Shown here: one piece after another, positions 1-10,529 of the stretch
Layout: the number at the start of each line of letters is the position of its first letter
Position numbering within the stretch: position 1 is the first letter of the stretch
From: an uncultured Pelagibacteraceae bacterium
Lineage (GTDB): Bacteria > Pseudomonadota > Alphaproteobacteria > Pelagibacterales > Pelagibacteraceae
Length of the DNA stretch: 64,000 bases
Assembly (NCBI GenBank): GCA_902597875.1
Contig: CACJZK010000003.1
Coordinates: forward strand, 1 to 64,000
Reading direction: 5' to 3'
The notes under the pieces: model-generated
Told to the model about the DNA's origin: nothing
The model's input: only the letters and a program-made list of their open reading frames with translations
The model's database searches: none
Program-made: the position numbers and the translations under genes

Positions 1-173
1 TATCTCTTTTAATGATTGTCGCCTTTTTTTACTCAGCATTGAGTATTAGTGAAATATTTGAGGACTATATTCACGATCAAAAAACTAAATATGTCGCAAG
101 TGTATTGCTCTATTTATTTGCTATAACTATTCCATTATTAACAATAGTAATTATATTAACATTAAGTTTATGA
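1..173 (+). CDS. sdhD: Succinate dehydrogenase membrane anchor subunit SdhD, C-terminal part (5' end outside window)
   Basis: The reading frame is open from base 3 to a TGA at 171-173 and encodes about 56 residues. It contains the [12 protein letters not shown] segment, which resembles the conserved region before the last helix of SdhD, followed by a hydrophobic C-terminal helix. SdhD and SdhC anchor the catalytic SdhA/SdhB pair in the inner membrane and bind ubiquinone. The stop overlaps the sdhA start in an ATGA arrangement, which implies translational coupling. The call rests on this segment, the helix and the position directly upstream of sdhA. Confidence 0.85.
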   Translation, partial: SLLMIVAFFYSALSISEIFEDYIHDQKTKYVASVLLYLFAITIPLLTIVIILTLSL

Positions 174-1945
174 GTGCATATAAAATTATAGACCATGAAT
201 ATGATGTAGTTGTTCTTGGAGCAGGAGGTTCTGGGCTAAGAGCTGCAGTCGGTTTAAGCGAAGCAGGCTTAAAAACAGCCTGTATTTCAAAAGTATTTCC
301 AACTAGAAGCCATACTTCAGCTGCTCAGGGAGGAATTTCTGCTGCTCTGGGTAATATGGGAGAAGACGATTGGCGTTGGCACATGTACGATACCGTTAAA
401 GGGTCAGATTGGTTAGGTGATCAGGATTGCATAGAGTATTTATGTAAAGAAGCACCACGAGCTGTTTTAGAGCTAGAGAAATATGGAGTACCTTTCAGCA
501 GAACAGAGGATGGTAAAATTTACCAAAGACCTTTTGGAGGAATGACAAAAAATTATGGAAACGAGCCCGTTCAAAGAACTTGTGCCGCAGCAGACAGAAC
601 CGGCCACGCAATTCTACATACTTTGTATGGACAAGCTTTAAAACATAATACAGAATTTTTCATAGAATATTTTGCCTTAGATCTTTTAATGAAAAATGGT
701 GAGTGCAAAGGGATTGTGGCTTGGAATTTAAATGATGGAACGATTCATAGATTTAGATCTCACATTACTATCATAGCAACAGGTGGTTATGGAAAAATTT
801 ACTATTCAGCTACCTCAGCGCACACTTGTACAGGAGATGGTAATGCGATGGTTTTGAGAGCTGGCTTGCCATTACAGGATATGGAATTTGTTCAATTCCA
901 TCCAACTGGTATTTACGGTCACGGTACTTTAATATCAGAAGGAGTGAGAGGCGAGGGAGGATATTTACTTAATTCTAAAGGCGAGAGATTTATGGAAAGA
1001 TACGCTCCTAAGGCAAAAGATTTGGCTTCCAGAGATGTTGTAAGTAGATCAATTGCGATGGAAATTAATGAAGGCAGAGGAGTAGGAAAAGAAAAAGATC
1101 ATGTTCATCTTCATTTAGACCATCTAGATCCTAAAATTATTGAGGAAAGATTACCAGGTATTTCGGAGTCATCAAAATTATTTGCTAATGTCGACGTAAC
1201 TAAAGAACCCATTCCCGTCGTTCCAACAGTTCATTATAACATGGGAGGAATACCTACTAATTATAAAGCAGAGGTTATAACTATGAATGGATCCGAGAAA
1301 ACTGTTCCAGGACTTATGGCTATCGGTGAGGCAGCCTGTGTTTCAGTTCATGGTGCAAATAGACTTGGATCAAATTCCTTAATTGATTTAGTAGTTTTTG
1401 GAAAAGCAGCTGCGAAAAGAGCTGCTGAACTTATTAAACCTAACAAACCTCATGAAGAGATATCTAATAGTGAAACAGATAAGTGTCTAGATAGATTTGA
1501 TAATCTTAGAAATGGAGACGGAAGCAATAAAACTGCTGATCTAAGACTATCTATGCAGAAAACAATGCAATCTAAATGTGCAGTTTTTAGGACTGAAAAA
1601 ACTTTAAAAGAAGGAATAAATGAGATACGAAAACCTTTTGATGGGATGGACTCAATTTCTGTAAAAGACAAATCATTAGTATTTAATACTGATTTAGTTG
1701 AAACTTTAGAATTTGATAATTTAATAAGACAAGCTATAACTACTATGGACTCAGCCTATCATCGCAAGGAAAGCAGGGGAGCTCATGCGAGGGAAGATTT
1801 TCCAAACAGAGACGATAAAAAATTTATGCAACACACTTTATCTTGGTGCAACGGCAAAAATTCTAAAATAGAGTACAGACCAGTTCATAGATCTACATTA
1901 ACAAATGATGTACAATATTTTCCTCCAAAAGAGAGGATTTACTAA
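170..1945 (+). CDS. sdhA: Succinate dehydrogenase flavoprotein subunit
   Basis: Catalytic subunit of complex II. It oxidises succinate to fumarate in the TCA cycle and passes electrons through FAD to SdhB. The 591 residues match the usual family length. Visible landmarks are the N-terminal FAD dinucleotide-binding loop [10 protein letters not shown] (residues 17-26), the [10 protein letters not shown] segment whose His48 should carry the covalent FAD, HPTG at 244-247, the active-site RGEGG at 260-264 and the [12 protein letters not shown]-terminal motif. The start overlaps the sdhD stop by 3 nt and the stop shares one base with the sdhB start, so sdhD-sdhA-sdhB are probably one coupled operon. 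Nothing unusual is seen. Confidence 0.98.
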   Translation: MSAYKIIDHEYDVVVLGAGGSGLRAAVGLSEAGLKTACISKVFPTRSHTSAAQGGISAALGNMGEDDWRWHMYDTVKGSDWLGDQDCIEYLCKEAPRAVLELEKYGVPFSRTEDGKIYQRPFGGMTKNYGNEPVQRTCAAADRTGHAILHTLYGQALKHNTEFFIEYFALDLLMKNGECKGIVAWNLNDGTIHRFRSHITIIATGGYGKIYYSATSAHTCTGDGNAMVLRAGLPLQDMEFVQFHPTGIYGHGTLISEGVRGEGGYLLNSKGERFMERYAPKAKDLASRDVVSRSIAMEINEGRGVGKEKDHVHLHLDHLDPKIIEERLPGISESSKLFANVDVTKEPIPVVPTVHYNMGGIPTNYKAEVITMNGSEKTVPGLMAIGEAACVSVHGANRLGSNSLIDLVVFGKAAAKRAAELIKPNKPHEEISNSETDKCLDRFDNLRNGDGSNKTADLRLSMQKTMQSKCAVFRTEKTLKEGINEIRKPFDGMDSISVKDKSLVFNTDLVETLEFDNLIRQAITTMDSAYHRKESRGAHAREDFPNRDDKKFMQHTLSWCNGKNSKIEYRPVHRSTLTNDVQYFPPKERIY

Positions 1946-2718
1946 TGGTGCAAATAAGTTTACCTAAAAATTCAAAAGTAGTGAAAGGTAAATTTTACAA
2001 GGATAAAACCGGCTCAAAACAATTAAAAAAAGTAAACGTATATAGATGGGACCCTTCTGTAGGGGGAAACCCTAGAATTGACACGTACGAAGTAGATATG
2101 AGAAATTGTCAATCAAAGGTATTAGATGTACTTAATAAAATTAAAAATGAAATTGATCCATCTTTAGCTTACAGAAGATCATGCGCTCATGGAGTATGTG
2201 GCTCATGTGCAATGAATATGAATGGTAAGAATGGATTAGCATGCACTAAACCTCACGAGGAGATAAAAGGAGATTTAAATATTTATCCTTTACCGCATTT
2301 AAAAGTCGTTAAAGATTTAATTGGTGATCTTACAACTTTATATAAGCAATATGAATCAGTTGAGCCTTGGCTCAAAACTTCAAAAAAAGATGATAATAAA
2401 GAAAATCTTCAGTCAAAAAAAGAAAGAGAAAAATTAGACGGACTTTATGAATGCATAATGTGCGCTTGTTGCTCTACGTCTTGCCCAAGTTACTGGTGGA
2501 ATGGCGATAAATATTTAGGGCCTGCTGTTTTATTGCAAGCCTATAGATGGATAGAAGATAGTAGAGATGAAGATAAAAAAGAACGGTTAAAGAAAGTTGC
2601 CGATGAACTTAAGCTCTATAGGTGTCACACAATTATGAACTGTACTAACTCTTGTCCTAAAGGGTTAAACCCTGCAAAAGCTATAGCTTCTATAAAAAAA
2701 ATGCTTGCAACAACTTAA
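1945..2718 (+). CDS. sdhB: Succinate dehydrogenase iron-sulfur subunit
   Basis: Electron-transfer subunit of complex II, carrying electrons from SdhA to ubiquinone through three Fe-S clusters. Cluster ligands are visible: C80, C85, C88 and C100 for the [2Fe-2S] ferredoxin-like domain, and then [12 protein letters not shown] (170-181) and C227, C233 and C237 for the [4Fe-4S] and [3Fe-4S] centres. Its 257 residues are normal for the family. The start codon overlaps the sdhA stop by one base. It is followed after 25 nt by mmsA on the same strand, so read-through into the next genes is plausible. Confidence 0.98.
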   Translation: MVQISLPKNSKVVKGKFYKDKTGSKQLKKVNVYRWDPSVGGNPRIDTYEVDMRNCQSKVLDVLNKIKNEIDPSLAYRRSCAHGVCGSCAMNMNGKNGLACTKPHEEIKGDLNIYPLPHLKVVKDLIGDLTTLYKQYESVEPWLKTSKKDDNKENLQSKKEREKLDGLYECIMCACCSTSCPSYWWNGDKYLGPAVLLQAYRWIEDSRDEDKKERLKKVADELKLYRCHTIMNCTNSCPKGLNPAKAIASIKKMLATT

Positions 2719-2743
2719 AAGCTTATTTAATCAATAGAACACT

Positions 2744-4237
2744 ATGAAAACAATCAAACATTTTGTTGATGGTCAAAAGTTTTCTGGTTCTTCAAAAAGA
2801 GTAGGTATGGTTTTTAACCCTGCCACTGGTGAACAAAGCTCAAATGTAAATTTAGCGAATAGTGAAGATTTAAATGAAGCTGTAGACTCAGCTAAAAAAG
2901 CTTATGAACCTTGGTCAAATACTACACCTATTCAAAGAGCTAGAGTAATATTTAAATTTAAAGAATTAATTGAGAAAAATAGTGAGGAGCTAACAAAAAT
3001 TATTGTTTCAGAGCATGGGAAAGTTTATGAGGATGCAAAAGGCTCATTAATTCGAGGTTTAGAAATAGTAGAGTTTGCCTGCGGTATACCTCAAATGCTC
3101 AAAGGTGAATTTACAGAAAACGTGGGAACAAATGTTGATAGCTGGTCAATTAGGCAACCATTAGGAATATGTGCTGGCATAACACCTTTTAATTTTCCTG
3201 CAATGGTTCCAATGTGGATGTTTCCGATAGCAATAGCATGCGGAAATACATTTATATTAAAACCTTCCGAAAAAGATCCAAGCTGTTCAATAAAATTAGC
3301 TGAATTATTTTCAGATGCAGGATTACCTAACGGGGTATTAAATGTTATAAATGGCGATAAAGAAGTCGTTGATGCTATTATAAAACACAAAGATATTTCA
3401 GCTGTTAGTTTTGTTGGCTCAACTCCAGTAGCAAAGTATATTTATGAAAATTGCGCGAAGAACGAAAAAAGAGTACAAGCTCTCGGTGGTGCTAAGAATC
3501 ATTGCGTAGTTATGCCAGATTGCGATTTAGACCAAACAGTAAACGGACTTATGGGAGCGGCATACGGCTCGGCCGGCGAAAGATGTATGGCACAATCAGT
3601 AGCAGTAGCAGTTGGCGGAATTGGAGATAAACTTGTTAGCAAATTAACAAAAAAAGTAGAGTCTTTGAAAGTCGGTTCTGGAATGGATAAAAAGTCGGAG
3701 ATGGGACCATTAATTACAAAAGAACATTTAAAAAAAGTTAAAGGCTATGTTGATTTAGGAGTCAAAGAAGGAGCCAAACTTTTAGTTGACGGAAGAAACT
3801 TAAAACTTCAAGGTTATGAAAATGGTTACTTCATCGGAGGCTGTTTATTTGACAATGTAAAAAAAAATATGAGAATTTATAAAGAAGAAATTTTCGGTCC
3901 AGTTTTGTCCATTATAAGAGCTCAAAATTTTGATGAAGCTCTTCAACTGGTTAATGATCATGAATTTGGAAATGGAGTAAGTATTTTTACAAGAGATGGT
4001 GACACAGCAAGGACTTTTTCGAACAAAGTAAAAATTGGGATGGTGGGAATAAATATTCCTATACCAGTGCCTGTTGCATTTCATAGTTTTGGAGGCTGGA
4101 AAAGGTCAATGTTTGGAGATCAACACATGCATGGACCTGAAGGTGTGAGATTTTATACAAAATTAAAAACTACTACATCTCGATGGCCCTCAGGTCAAAG
4201 ATCTGACCCAGAATTTGTAATGCCAACAATGAAATGA
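2744..4237 (+). CDS. mmsA: CoA-acylating methylmalonate-semialdehyde dehydrogenase
   Basis: Aldehyde dehydrogenase superfamily enzyme converting methylmalonate semialdehyde (and malonate semialdehyde) with CoA and NAD to propionyl-CoA (acetyl-CoA), in valine and beta-alanine/inositol breakdown. The 497 residues fit the family. The catalytic Cys is C281 in GSAGERCMAQS. The usual ALDH base motif ELGGK is replaced by ALGGAKNH around 246-253. Loss of that Glu is the hallmark of the CoA-dependent MMSDH subgroup, which thiolyses the intermediate instead of hydrolysing it. It lies between sdhB and mdh, with only 3 nt to mdh, so products can enter the TCA cycle encoded around it. Confidence 0.95.
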   Translation: MKTIKHFVDGQKFSGSSKRVGMVFNPATGEQSSNVNLANSEDLNEAVDSAKKAYEPWSNTTPIQRARVIFKFKELIEKNSEELTKIIVSEHGKVYEDAKGSLIRGLEIVEFACGIPQMLKGEFTENVGTNVDSWSIRQPLGICAGITPFNFPAMVPMWMFPIAIACGNTFILKPSEKDPSCSIKLAELFSDAGLPNGVLNVINGDKEVVDAIIKHKDISAVSFVGSTPVAKYIYENCAKNEKRVQALGGAKNHCVVMPDCDLDQTVNGLMGAAYGSAGERCMAQSVAVAVGGIGDKLVSKLTKKVESLKVGSGMDKKSEMGPLITKEHLKKVKGYVDLGVKEGAKLLVDGRNLKLQGYENGYFIGGCLFDNVKKNMRIYKEEIFGPVLSIIRAQNFDEALQLVNDHEFGNGVSIFTRDGDTARTFSNKVKIGMVGINIPIPVPVAFHSFGGWKRSMFGDQHMHGPEGVRFYTKLKTTTSRWPSGQRSDPEFVMPTMK

Positions 4238-4240
4238 TCC

Positions 4241-5200
4241 ATGAGAAAAAAAATTAGCTTAATAGGAGCAGGTCAAATAGGTGGAACTTTAGCCCACTTA
4301 ATAGCTATAAAAGAATTAGCTGATGTAGTTTTATTTGATGTTGCAGAAGGACTTGCTAAAGGAAAAGCGTTAGATATTGCTCAATCATCTGCCATTGATG
4401 GGTTTGATGTTAATTTGCTAGGAACAAACAAATATGAAGATACAAAAAACTCTGACGTTATTATTGTAACAGCAGGAGTTCCCAGAAAACCTGGAATGAG
4501 TCGTGATGACTTACTAGGTATAAATTTAAAGATTATTAAACAAGTATCAGACGGTATAAAAAATTCATCACCAAAGGCTTTTGTAATATGCATAACCAAT
4601 CCATTAGATGTAATAGTAATGGCTCTTCAAAAGTATTCAGGATTACCTAAAAATAAAGTTGTAGGCATGGCTGGAATTCTAGACTCTTCTAGGTTTAAAT
4701 ATTTTTTATCTCAAGAACTAAATATTCCAGTGAAAAAAATTAGATCTTTAGTTCTTGGCGGCCATGGAGACTCCATGGTAGCTATGATTGATCATACTTA
4801 CATAGACAACAAACCCTTGATCGAATTTATAAAAAAAGGGAAAATAAAAAAAGAAAAACTCGAAAATATAGTTGAAAGAACCAAAAAAGGTGGGGCCGAA
4901 ATTATTAAATATTTGGAAAGAGGTTCAGCGTTTTACGCACCAGCAGCATCAGCAGTAGAAATGGCTGAAAGCTATTTAAAAAATCAAAAAAAAGAACTTC
5001 CATGTGCAGCATATTTAAATGGAGAATATGGAGTTAAGAATTTATATGCTGGAGTTCCAGTGATTATAGGCTCAAATGGAGTTGAAAAAGTAGTTGAAAT
5101 AAAATTAAATGAAGAAGAAAGAAAAAATTTTGATAAATCTATTAAATCTGTGCAAGAATTATCGGATGCTGCAGTTAAAATAGATCAAAACTTAGCTTAA
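4241..5200 (+). CDS. mdh: Malate dehydrogenase (LDH-like type)
   Basis: Oxidises malate to oxaloacetate with NAD in the TCA cycle. The 319-residue protein has the Rossmann loop GAGQIGG at 9-15, an acidic residue at the end of beta 2 (D33) indicating NAD preference, substrate arginines in PRKPGMSR (81-88), R151, and the catalytic GGHGDSM with His175. These features match the alphaproteobacterial, lactate-dehydrogenase-like malate dehydrogenases rather than the E. coli dimeric type. It starts 3 nt after mmsA and its last 4 bp overlap the end of a convergent methyltransferase gene. The sucCDAB-lpd block resumes about 3.3 kb further on. Confidence 0.96.
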   Translation: MRKKISLIGAGQIGGTLAHLIAIKELADVVLFDVAEGLAKGKALDIAQSSAIDGFDVNLLGTNKYEDTKNSDVIIVTAGVPRKPGMSRDDLLGINLKIIKQVSDGIKNSSPKAFVICITNPLDVIVMALQKYSGLPKNKVVGMAGILDSSRFKYFLSQELNIPVKKIRSLVLGGHGDSMVAMIDHTYIDNKPLIEFIKKGKIKKEKLENIVERTKKGGAEIIKYLERGSAFYAPAASAVEMAESYLKNQKKELPCAAYLNGEYGVKNLYAGVPVIIGSNGVEKVVEIKLNEEERKNFDKSIKSVQELSDAAVKIDQNLA

Positions 5201-5889
5201 CTGTTTTTTTTGTAAACAGCTATAATACATTTTCCGAATTTATATCTAAGAAAAAAATCAACAATTATAGTAATTGGTGTGAAAACCTTATCCCACAAAA
5301 ATATTTTAAACTTTGATGGATAAGTTTCTTTTTTAAAAAAAATCTTATTTAAAAAATATAAAAAATATCCAATAGCATCTAAATATTTAAAATTAATCCT
5401 TTCTAAAGAAATTAATGTTTTTGAGAAAAATTCTCCACTGTATCTTCGATAATGACCCACAGCTTTATCCAAATTACTATAAATTTTTTGATGAGCTGGA
5501 ACCATAAAAATTATAATTCCACCATCGTTTAATTTATCAATAGCATTTTTTATTTCAGTTTTATCATTTTTAATATGCTCAAGTACATGTAGATATAAAA
5601 TTGTATCAAATTTATTTTGAATTTTTTCAATACTTTTATCACTTACTTCTATATTTTTATTATTTTTGAATCTTTCCTTTAAATCATCAATATTTTTTTT
5701 ATCTAATTCTGTTAAAGTAATCTTATTATTCTCTATTTGATCTAAATAATTTTTTGTAAAGCTTCCGCAACCAGCTCCAACTTCTAGAATATTACCTTTT
5801 AGGTATTTTTTTATAAATTTTAAACAATAGTTAATATGAAAATTGGCATCATCAAATCTTTCGGTTACAATCTCGGGATATTTGTCCAT
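5197..5889 (-). CDS. Class I SAM-dependent methyltransferase, substrate unknown
   Basis: A 230-residue protein with the SAM-binding motif [15 protein letters not shown] (about residues 36-49), an acidic residue after strand 2 (LTELDKK) and the motif [10 protein letters not shown] typical of UbiE/Coq5-like folds. The C-terminal third is rich in aromatic and basic residues, as in methyltransferases found with sugar or lipid glycosylation genes. It is convergent with mdh (4 bp overlap) and divergent from the membrane protein at 5945, with 55 bp between their starts. Together with the next two genes it forms a surface-modification insert between two TCA gene blocks. The substrate cannot be told from sequence. 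Confidence 0.75.
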   Translation of the reverse strand: MDKYPEIVTERFDDANFHINYCLKFIKKYLKGNILEVGAGCGSFTKNYLDQIENNKITLTELDKKNIDDLKERFKNNKNIEVSDKSIEKIQNKFDTILYLHVLEHIKNDKTEIKNAIDKLNDGGIIIFMVPAHQKIYSNLDKAVGHYRRYSGEFFSKTLISLERINFKYLDAIGYFLYFLNKIFFKKETYPSKFKIFLWDKVFTPITIIVDFFLRYKFGKCIIAVYKKNS

Positions 5890-5944
5890 CTTACTTATTT
5901 GTTTATTTTTTGTTTAAAATGTCTTATTTTGTTTATAAAATTAA

Positions 5945-7525
5945 ATGTCTCCAATATCCAGAGAAAACAGCAAAATTTTAAATTATATATTAATTTTATT
6001 TATAATATTTTTTTCATTCACTATTAATTGGAATTATTCAAAATTTGGTTTATTTCCTATAGATACTTTCTTGCACTATGACTCCTCATACAGAATTCTT
6101 CAGGGAGAATATCCCGTTAAAGATTATTGGATCGTATCGGGTTTTTTTGTAGATTTTGTTCAGGCATTTTTTTTTAAAATTTTCGATGTTAATTGGAAGG
6201 CATATATTTTTCATTCTTCTATATTCAATGTACTAATCTCTCTTTTCACTTTTTTTACTTTAAAAAAACTTGGAGTGGAAAAGTTATATGCCTTTATCTT
6301 TACGTTATCGTTTGCAACTTTAGCTTACCCAGTAAGTGGCACTCCGTTCGTCGATATGCATGCAACTTATTTATGTTTAATGGCAACGTATTGTATTTTT
6401 TTAGCTGTAAAACAATCAAGAAAATATTTTTTTTGGATTTTAACACTAATCTTCTTTTTTATTTCCTTTTTATCTAAACAAGTTCCTGCTTCATATTTGA
6501 TGATTTTATATTTACCGATCGTTTTACTTTACCTTATTAACACAAGGAGTATTAAAACTGTTAAGGTAGCAGCAGTTGCATCATTATCTTTATTAATTCT
6601 ATTTTATTTATTTTTGAGATTTCTCAAAATAGATTTGAACCTTTTTTTTATTCAATACGTTTTTTCACCACAAGGAGTTGGTTCTGAAAGGTTTACAAAC
6701 TTAAACTTTTCAGCAACAAGCCTATTTAATCATTACAAGTTCATATTAATACCAATAATATTAATATTTTTATTGGAATTAAACCATTTAAAAAAAAAAA
6801 GAATAAATCTTTTTTCTACCGAAACAATAAATCTAGTTATTTTAATTTTAATGTGTTTTGGAATGATTTTTCATCAATCATTAACAAAAAATCAAATCTA
6901 TATTTATTTTCTGGTACCGGTATGTTTTAGTTTTCTGTTTATAAGGATAGAAAAATCAGATATTAGTTTAAAAAAATATATTAAATTATTTGTAGTATTT
7001 AGTCTGATCATAATTACTTTTAAATATCATATGCGTTTTAATGAAAATAGAAAATTTCATGAACTGAACGATATAAATTTTTCTAAGGCTATTGAATCAG
7101 TTAAACTAGACAAAAGTTTAAAAGGTTTACTTTGGATATCTCTTCTTTATAAAGAAAATCCTAATGATGAGATAATTATTTTAAAAGAAATAATTTCAGA
7201 ATTGGACAAAAAGAAAAAACCGATAATGCTTATCACTCATTATTCATTTTTAGATAGTATAACTTCAAAAAAATTGAATTCGCCAAGTAGAACACACACA
7301 ATGAATGGGGCAAGTATACCAACTAAAAAAGATAAATACTTTGAAGATTATAAAAATTTTTTAAAGGAAAAATTGAAAAAAAAAAAAATAGATGAAATTT
7401 ATTTTTTAAAATTTGAGAAACTATCTACATCTGTTATTTCTGAATTTGTAAATGAAAAGTGTTATAAAAAAGAACAAGACAGCCTTTTTGTAAAATTTAA
7501 AATAAAAATTGACTGTTTAAATTAA
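5945..7525 (+). CDS. Polytopic membrane protein, GT-C glycosyltransferase-like, unknown substrate
   Basis: A 526-residue protein with roughly ten or more hydrophobic segments over residues 10-350 and a soluble, Lys-rich C-terminal domain. After the first helix comes a loop with FPIDTFLHYDSSYRIL and EYPVKDYW. An acidic, Tyr/Asp-rich first periplasmic loop of this kind is typical of GT-C fold glycosyltransferases that use polyprenyl-phosphate sugars. I do not recognise a specific family. The start ATG at 5945 precedes SPISREN and the first transmembrane helix. The last 4 bp overlap the end of the convergent GT2 gene. It probably acts with that gene in glycan assembly, which is inference from context. 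Confidence 0.6.
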   Translation: MSPISRENSKILNYILILFIIFFSFTINWNYSKFGLFPIDTFLHYDSSYRILQGEYPVKDYWIVSGFFVDFVQAFFFKIFDVNWKAYIFHSSIFNVLISLFTFFTLKKLGVEKLYAFIFTLSFATLAYPVSGTPFVDMHATYLCLMATYCIFLAVKQSRKYFFWILTLIFFFISFLSKQVPASYLMILYLPIVLLYLINTRSIKTVKVAAVASLSLLILFYLFLRFLKIDLNLFFIQYVFSPQGVGSERFTNLNFSATSLFNHYKFILIPIILIFLLELNHLKKKRINLFSTETINLVILILMCFGMIFHQSLTKNQIYIYFLVPVCFSFLFIRIEKSDISLKKYIKLFVVFSLIIITFKYHMRFNENRKFHELNDINFSKAIESVKLDKSLKGLLWISLLYKENPNDEIIILKEIISELDKKKKPIMLITHYSFLDSITSKKLNSPSRTHTMNGASIPTKKDKYFEDYKNFLKEKLKKKKIDEIYFLKFEKLSTSVISEFVNEKCYKKEQDSLFVKFKIKIDCLN

Positions 7526-8385
7526 TATAAATTAATTTTTTTCAAATTAACCAAAAATTCTTTATAATTAATATTTCCCTTTTTGTAGTGTTTTATCTTA
7601 TTCCATAAAACACATAAATTTAGGAAAAATATAAAAAATGCAATTTTAAATCCGTTGTCAATAAATAAAATAATTGAAAAAAAAATATAAATCAAAGAAC
7701 TAAAAAAAACTCTCTCATAAAAAACAGCCATTATCCTAAAAGAATGTTCTATCAAAGCAAGGAAATTTGTTTTGGATTTATCAAAATATCTTTTTTGACG
7801 TTTAGCATATATTCTTTTTATTTTACTATTTGCTAAAACTCCTGATGAATAAGCATACCAAAGGTTATTGTTAGATAAAATATTTTTTACATTTTTTGAG
7901 TGCATACAGCTAAAATTACCGAACGAAACCCAATTGAGTGTAAATACAAAAGTTATTAAAAGATGAATTTTATAACAAAGTTTTAAAAATAAATTTTCTT
8001 TTCTACCGATTCTGTTTGATGTAATTACATAATCTTTTGATTTTAAACTTTCTTCTATCATCAAAGGTATATCTTTAGGACTGTCTTCTCCATCACCATC
8101 CATAATAATTAAACAAAAATCCCTATGTTTTTTTTTTAAATAATCCAATCCTAGTGCTATACTTTTTTGACTTCCAAGGTTCGTATTAGAGTTCAAGATA
8201 ATTATTTGTTTAATTTTTTTAAGTTTTTTTAATTCAAAATAGGGCTTAATATTTGATTTATCATTAATTATAACAATTTTTATCTTACTTTTTATATTTT
8301 TTAAATTTTGGTCAATTTTTTGTAAGAGTTTATTAACTGATTTCCAATCATTGTAAACCGGTATTAAAATGTTTAAATTATTCAT
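7522..8385 (-). CDS. Family 2 glycosyltransferase with C-terminal membrane helices
   Basis: A 287-residue protein opening with the GT-A start LNILIPVYNDWKSV and carrying a DGDGED motif in CLIIMDGDGEDSPKDIP (around residue 95), the nucleotide-sugar and metal-binding acidic cluster of dolichyl-phosphate-mannose-synthase-like enzymes. Two hydrophobic helices near the C terminus (ending in FFLNLCVLW) suggest membrane attachment. It would transfer a sugar from a nucleotide donor to a lipid carrier or glycan. It is the third member of the insert between mdh and sucC, convergent with the membrane protein at 5945. The start at 8385 begins directly at the first beta strand. Donor and acceptor are unknown. 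Confidence 0.75.
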   Translation of the reverse strand: MNNLNILIPVYNDWKSVNKLLQKIDQNLKNIKSKIKIVIINDKSNIKPYFELKKLKKIKQIIILNSNTNLGSQKSIALGLDYLKKKHRDFCLIIMDGDGEDSPKDIPLMIEESLKSKDYVITSNRIGRKENLFLKLCYKIHLLITFVFTLNWVSFGNFSCMHSKNVKNILSNNNLWYAYSSGVLANSKIKRIYAKRQKRYFDKSKTNFLALIEHSFRIMAVFYERVFFSSLIYIFFSIILFIDNGFKIAFFIFFLNLCVLWNKIKHYKKGNINYKEFLVNLKKINLY

Positions 8386-8439
8386 TTTTAAATCTTTGAT
8401 TAAATACTTAAATTAATTATAACTAATATTATTTTTTCA

Positions 8440-8455
8440 AATATTTATAAATATT
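8440..8455. repeat. 16-bp perfect AT-only palindrome just upstream of sucC
   Basis: AATATTTATAAATATT is perfectly self-complementary and ends 5 bp before the sucC start codon. It consists only of A and T in a very AT-rich gap, so chance occurrence is quite possible. It could equally be a weak operator or a hairpin that covers the translation start. No promoter could be assigned with confidence in this gap. Confidence 0.35.
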
Positions 8456-8460
8456 AATTA

Positions 8461-9621
8461 ATGAATATACACGAGTATCAGGCTAAAAAAATATTAAAAG
8501 ATTACGGGGCTCCGGTCTCTAATGGCACAATTATTCATTCTAAAAATGAGATTAAAGAAAAAATAAAAAATCTGAAAGATAAACAATTTGTTGTAAAAGC
8601 CCAAATTCATGCTGGAGGCAGAGGTAAAGCGGGAGGAATTAAACTTGTAAATGAAGTAAAAAAATTAGAGAAAGAAATTAATCTAATGTTCGGTAAAATT
8701 TTAAAATCTCATCAAACTGGACCAGAAGGAAAAGAAGTTAAAAAAGTTTATGTTGAGGAAGCTTCTAATATTTATAAAGAGTTTTATTTATCATGTATAA
8801 TTGATAGAGAAAGTTCAAAAATAGCTTTTATCAGTAGTGTCGAGGGAGGCATGGATATTGAAAAAGTTGCACACGATACTCCAGATAAAATATTTACTAC
8901 AAAATTTGATTTAAAAGAGCAAATGGACGAAATAGAAATAAATAAAATTATCAAACCTTTCGGACTAGATGATGATCAAAAAAAAGAAGCAAGTAAATTA
9001 ATAAAAATTTTGTATAAAATATTAAAAGAAAAAGATGCAAGTCTAATTGAAATCAATCCCTTAATTTTAACAAAAGAAAAAAAATTAATCTGTTTAGATG
9101 CTAAAATGAATTTTGATGACAATGCAATTTTTAGAAGACCAGAAATATTAGAATTAAGAGATTTAAATGAAGAAGAACCTACTGAAATAGAGGCAAGCAA
9201 GCATGAATTGGCGTATATAAAATTAAATGGATCTATAGGTTGTATGGTCAATGGAGCTGGTCTTGCCATGGCAACAATGGATATTATAAAGTTGTATGGA
9301 GAAGAACCAGCAAATTTTCTTGACGTAGGTGGGGGAGCTTCAAAAGAAAAAGTAGCAGCAGCATTCAAACTAATTTTATCTGATAGAAATGTAAAAGGAA
9401 TTTTGATTAATATTTTTGGAGGAATTATGCGTTGCGATGTATTAGCTGAAGGTGTAGTTGATGCTGCAAAAAAAACTAAACTAAATGTTCCATTAGTAGT
9501 AAGGTTAGCAGGAACCAACTTTAAAGAAGGCAAAGAAATTTTAGATAAATCTGGTCTTAAAATTTCCTCGGCAATTGATTTAAATGATGCTGCAAAAAAA
9601 ATAGTTCAGGCAATTAAATAA
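8461..9621 (+). CDS. sucC: Succinyl-CoA synthetase beta subunit (ADP-forming type)
   Basis: With SucD it converts succinyl-CoA to succinate with substrate-level phosphorylation. The protein has 386 residues, the normal length, starting [19 protein letters not shown]. It has an ATP-grasp domain ([10 protein letters not shown] around residues 50-59), the metal-ligand ENPL-type motif EINPLIL near residue 197, and the C-terminal [13 protein letters not shown] and [15 protein letters not shown] motifs at the CoA-ligase interface. The stop overlaps the sucD start by one base. No clear Shine-Dalgarno is seen. The start codon follows a very AT-rich stretch. Confidence 0.97.
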   Translation: MNIHEYQAKKILKDYGAPVSNGTIIHSKNEIKEKIKNLKDKQFVVKAQIHAGGRGKAGGIKLVNEVKKLEKEINLMFGKILKSHQTGPEGKEVKKVYVEEASNIYKEFYLSCIIDRESSKIAFISSVEGGMDIEKVAHDTPDKIFTTKFDLKEQMDEIEINKIIKPFGLDDDQKKEASKLIKILYKILKEKDASLIEINPLILTKEKKLICLDAKMNFDDNAIFRRPEILELRDLNEEEPTEIEASKHELAYIKLNGSIGCMVNGAGLAMATMDIIKLYGEEPANFLDVGGGASKEKVAAAFKLILSDRNVKGILINIFGGIMRCDVLAEGVVDAAKKTKLNVPLVVRLAGTNFKEGKEILDKSGLKISSAIDLNDAAKKIVQAIK

Positions 9622-10496
9622 TGTCAATTTTAGTTAATAAAAATACTAAAGTAATTTGTCAAGGTTTTACAGGCAAACATGGCACCTTCCACTCAGAGCA
9701 AGCAATAAAATATGGAACGAAACTAGTTGGAGGTGTTACTCCAAAAAAAGGAGGAACTAAACATCTAAACTTACCAGTTTTTAATAAAGTTTCCGAGGCA
9801 AAAGAGAGTACCGGGGCAAATGCTACTATGATTTATGTACCTCCTAAGTATGCAGCAGCAGCAATAATTGAAGCTATAGATTCTGAAATTGAATTAATAG
9901 TTTGTATTACAGAAGGTATACCGATCATTGACATGATTAAAGTTAAACAAATTTTAAAAAAAAGTAAAAGTAGGCTTATAGGTCCGAATTGTCCCGGAAT
10001 AATTACTCCTGACGAATGTAAAATTGGTATTATGCCTGGGAGTATTCACAAAAAAGGTTCTGTAGGTATAGTTTCAAGGTCAGGCACATTAACCTATGAA
10101 GCGGTAGCTCAAACAACCGCTTGTGGCCTAGGACAATCAACATGTATTGGTATCGGTGGAGATCCAATTAATGGAACAAATTTTATTGACTGCTTAGAAT
10201 TATTTTTAAAAGACAACGAAACAGAGTCAATCGTAATTATTGGAGAAATTGGTGGGTCAGCAGAGGAAGATGCATCAGAATTTTTAAAAAAAGCTAAAAT
10301 AAAAAAACCAATAGTAGGTTTTATTGCAGGTCTAACTGCGCCTTCAGGAAAAAGAATGGGCCATGCTGGAGCAATTATTTCAGGTGGAAAAGGAGGAGCA
10401 GAAAACAAAATTGAAATGATGAAATCTGCTGGAATCATCATATCAGAGTCTCCCGCAGATATTGGAAAAACTCTTTACCAAAAACTTAATGGTTGA
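9621..10496 (+). CDS. sucD: Succinyl-CoA synthetase alpha subunit
   Basis: Carries the CoA-binding domain ([15 protein letters not shown] near the N terminus) and the phosphorylated active-site histidine, His248 in [21 protein letters not shown] around 208-218 matches the power-helix region. The 291 residues match the family. It is translationally coupled to sucC (TAATG overlap) and followed 33 nt later by sucA. The gene order sucC-sucD-sucA-sucB-lpd places the whole 2-oxoglutarate to succinate branch in one transcription unit. Confidence 0.97.
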   Translation: MSILVNKNTKVICQGFTGKHGTFHSEQAIKYGTKLVGGVTPKKGGTKHLNLPVFNKVSEAKESTGANATMIYVPPKYAAAAIIEAIDSEIELIVCITEGIPIIDMIKVKQILKKSKSRLIGPNCPGIITPDECKIGIMPGSIHKKGSVGIVSRSGTLTYEAVAQTTACGLGQSTCIGIGGDPINGTNFIDCLELFLKDNETESIVIIGEIGGSAEEDASEFLKKAKIKKPIVGFIAGLTAPSGKRMGHAGAIISGGKGGAENKIEMMKSAGIIISESPADIGKTLYQKLNG

Positions 10497-10529
10497 TTTT
10501 AAAAATTTGTGTTAGAATATTAACTTAAA

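Noticed and set aside
8976-9533. 185-codon antisense frame within sucC
   Set aside because: Long only because the sense codons of sucC avoid antisense stops; no family resemblance.
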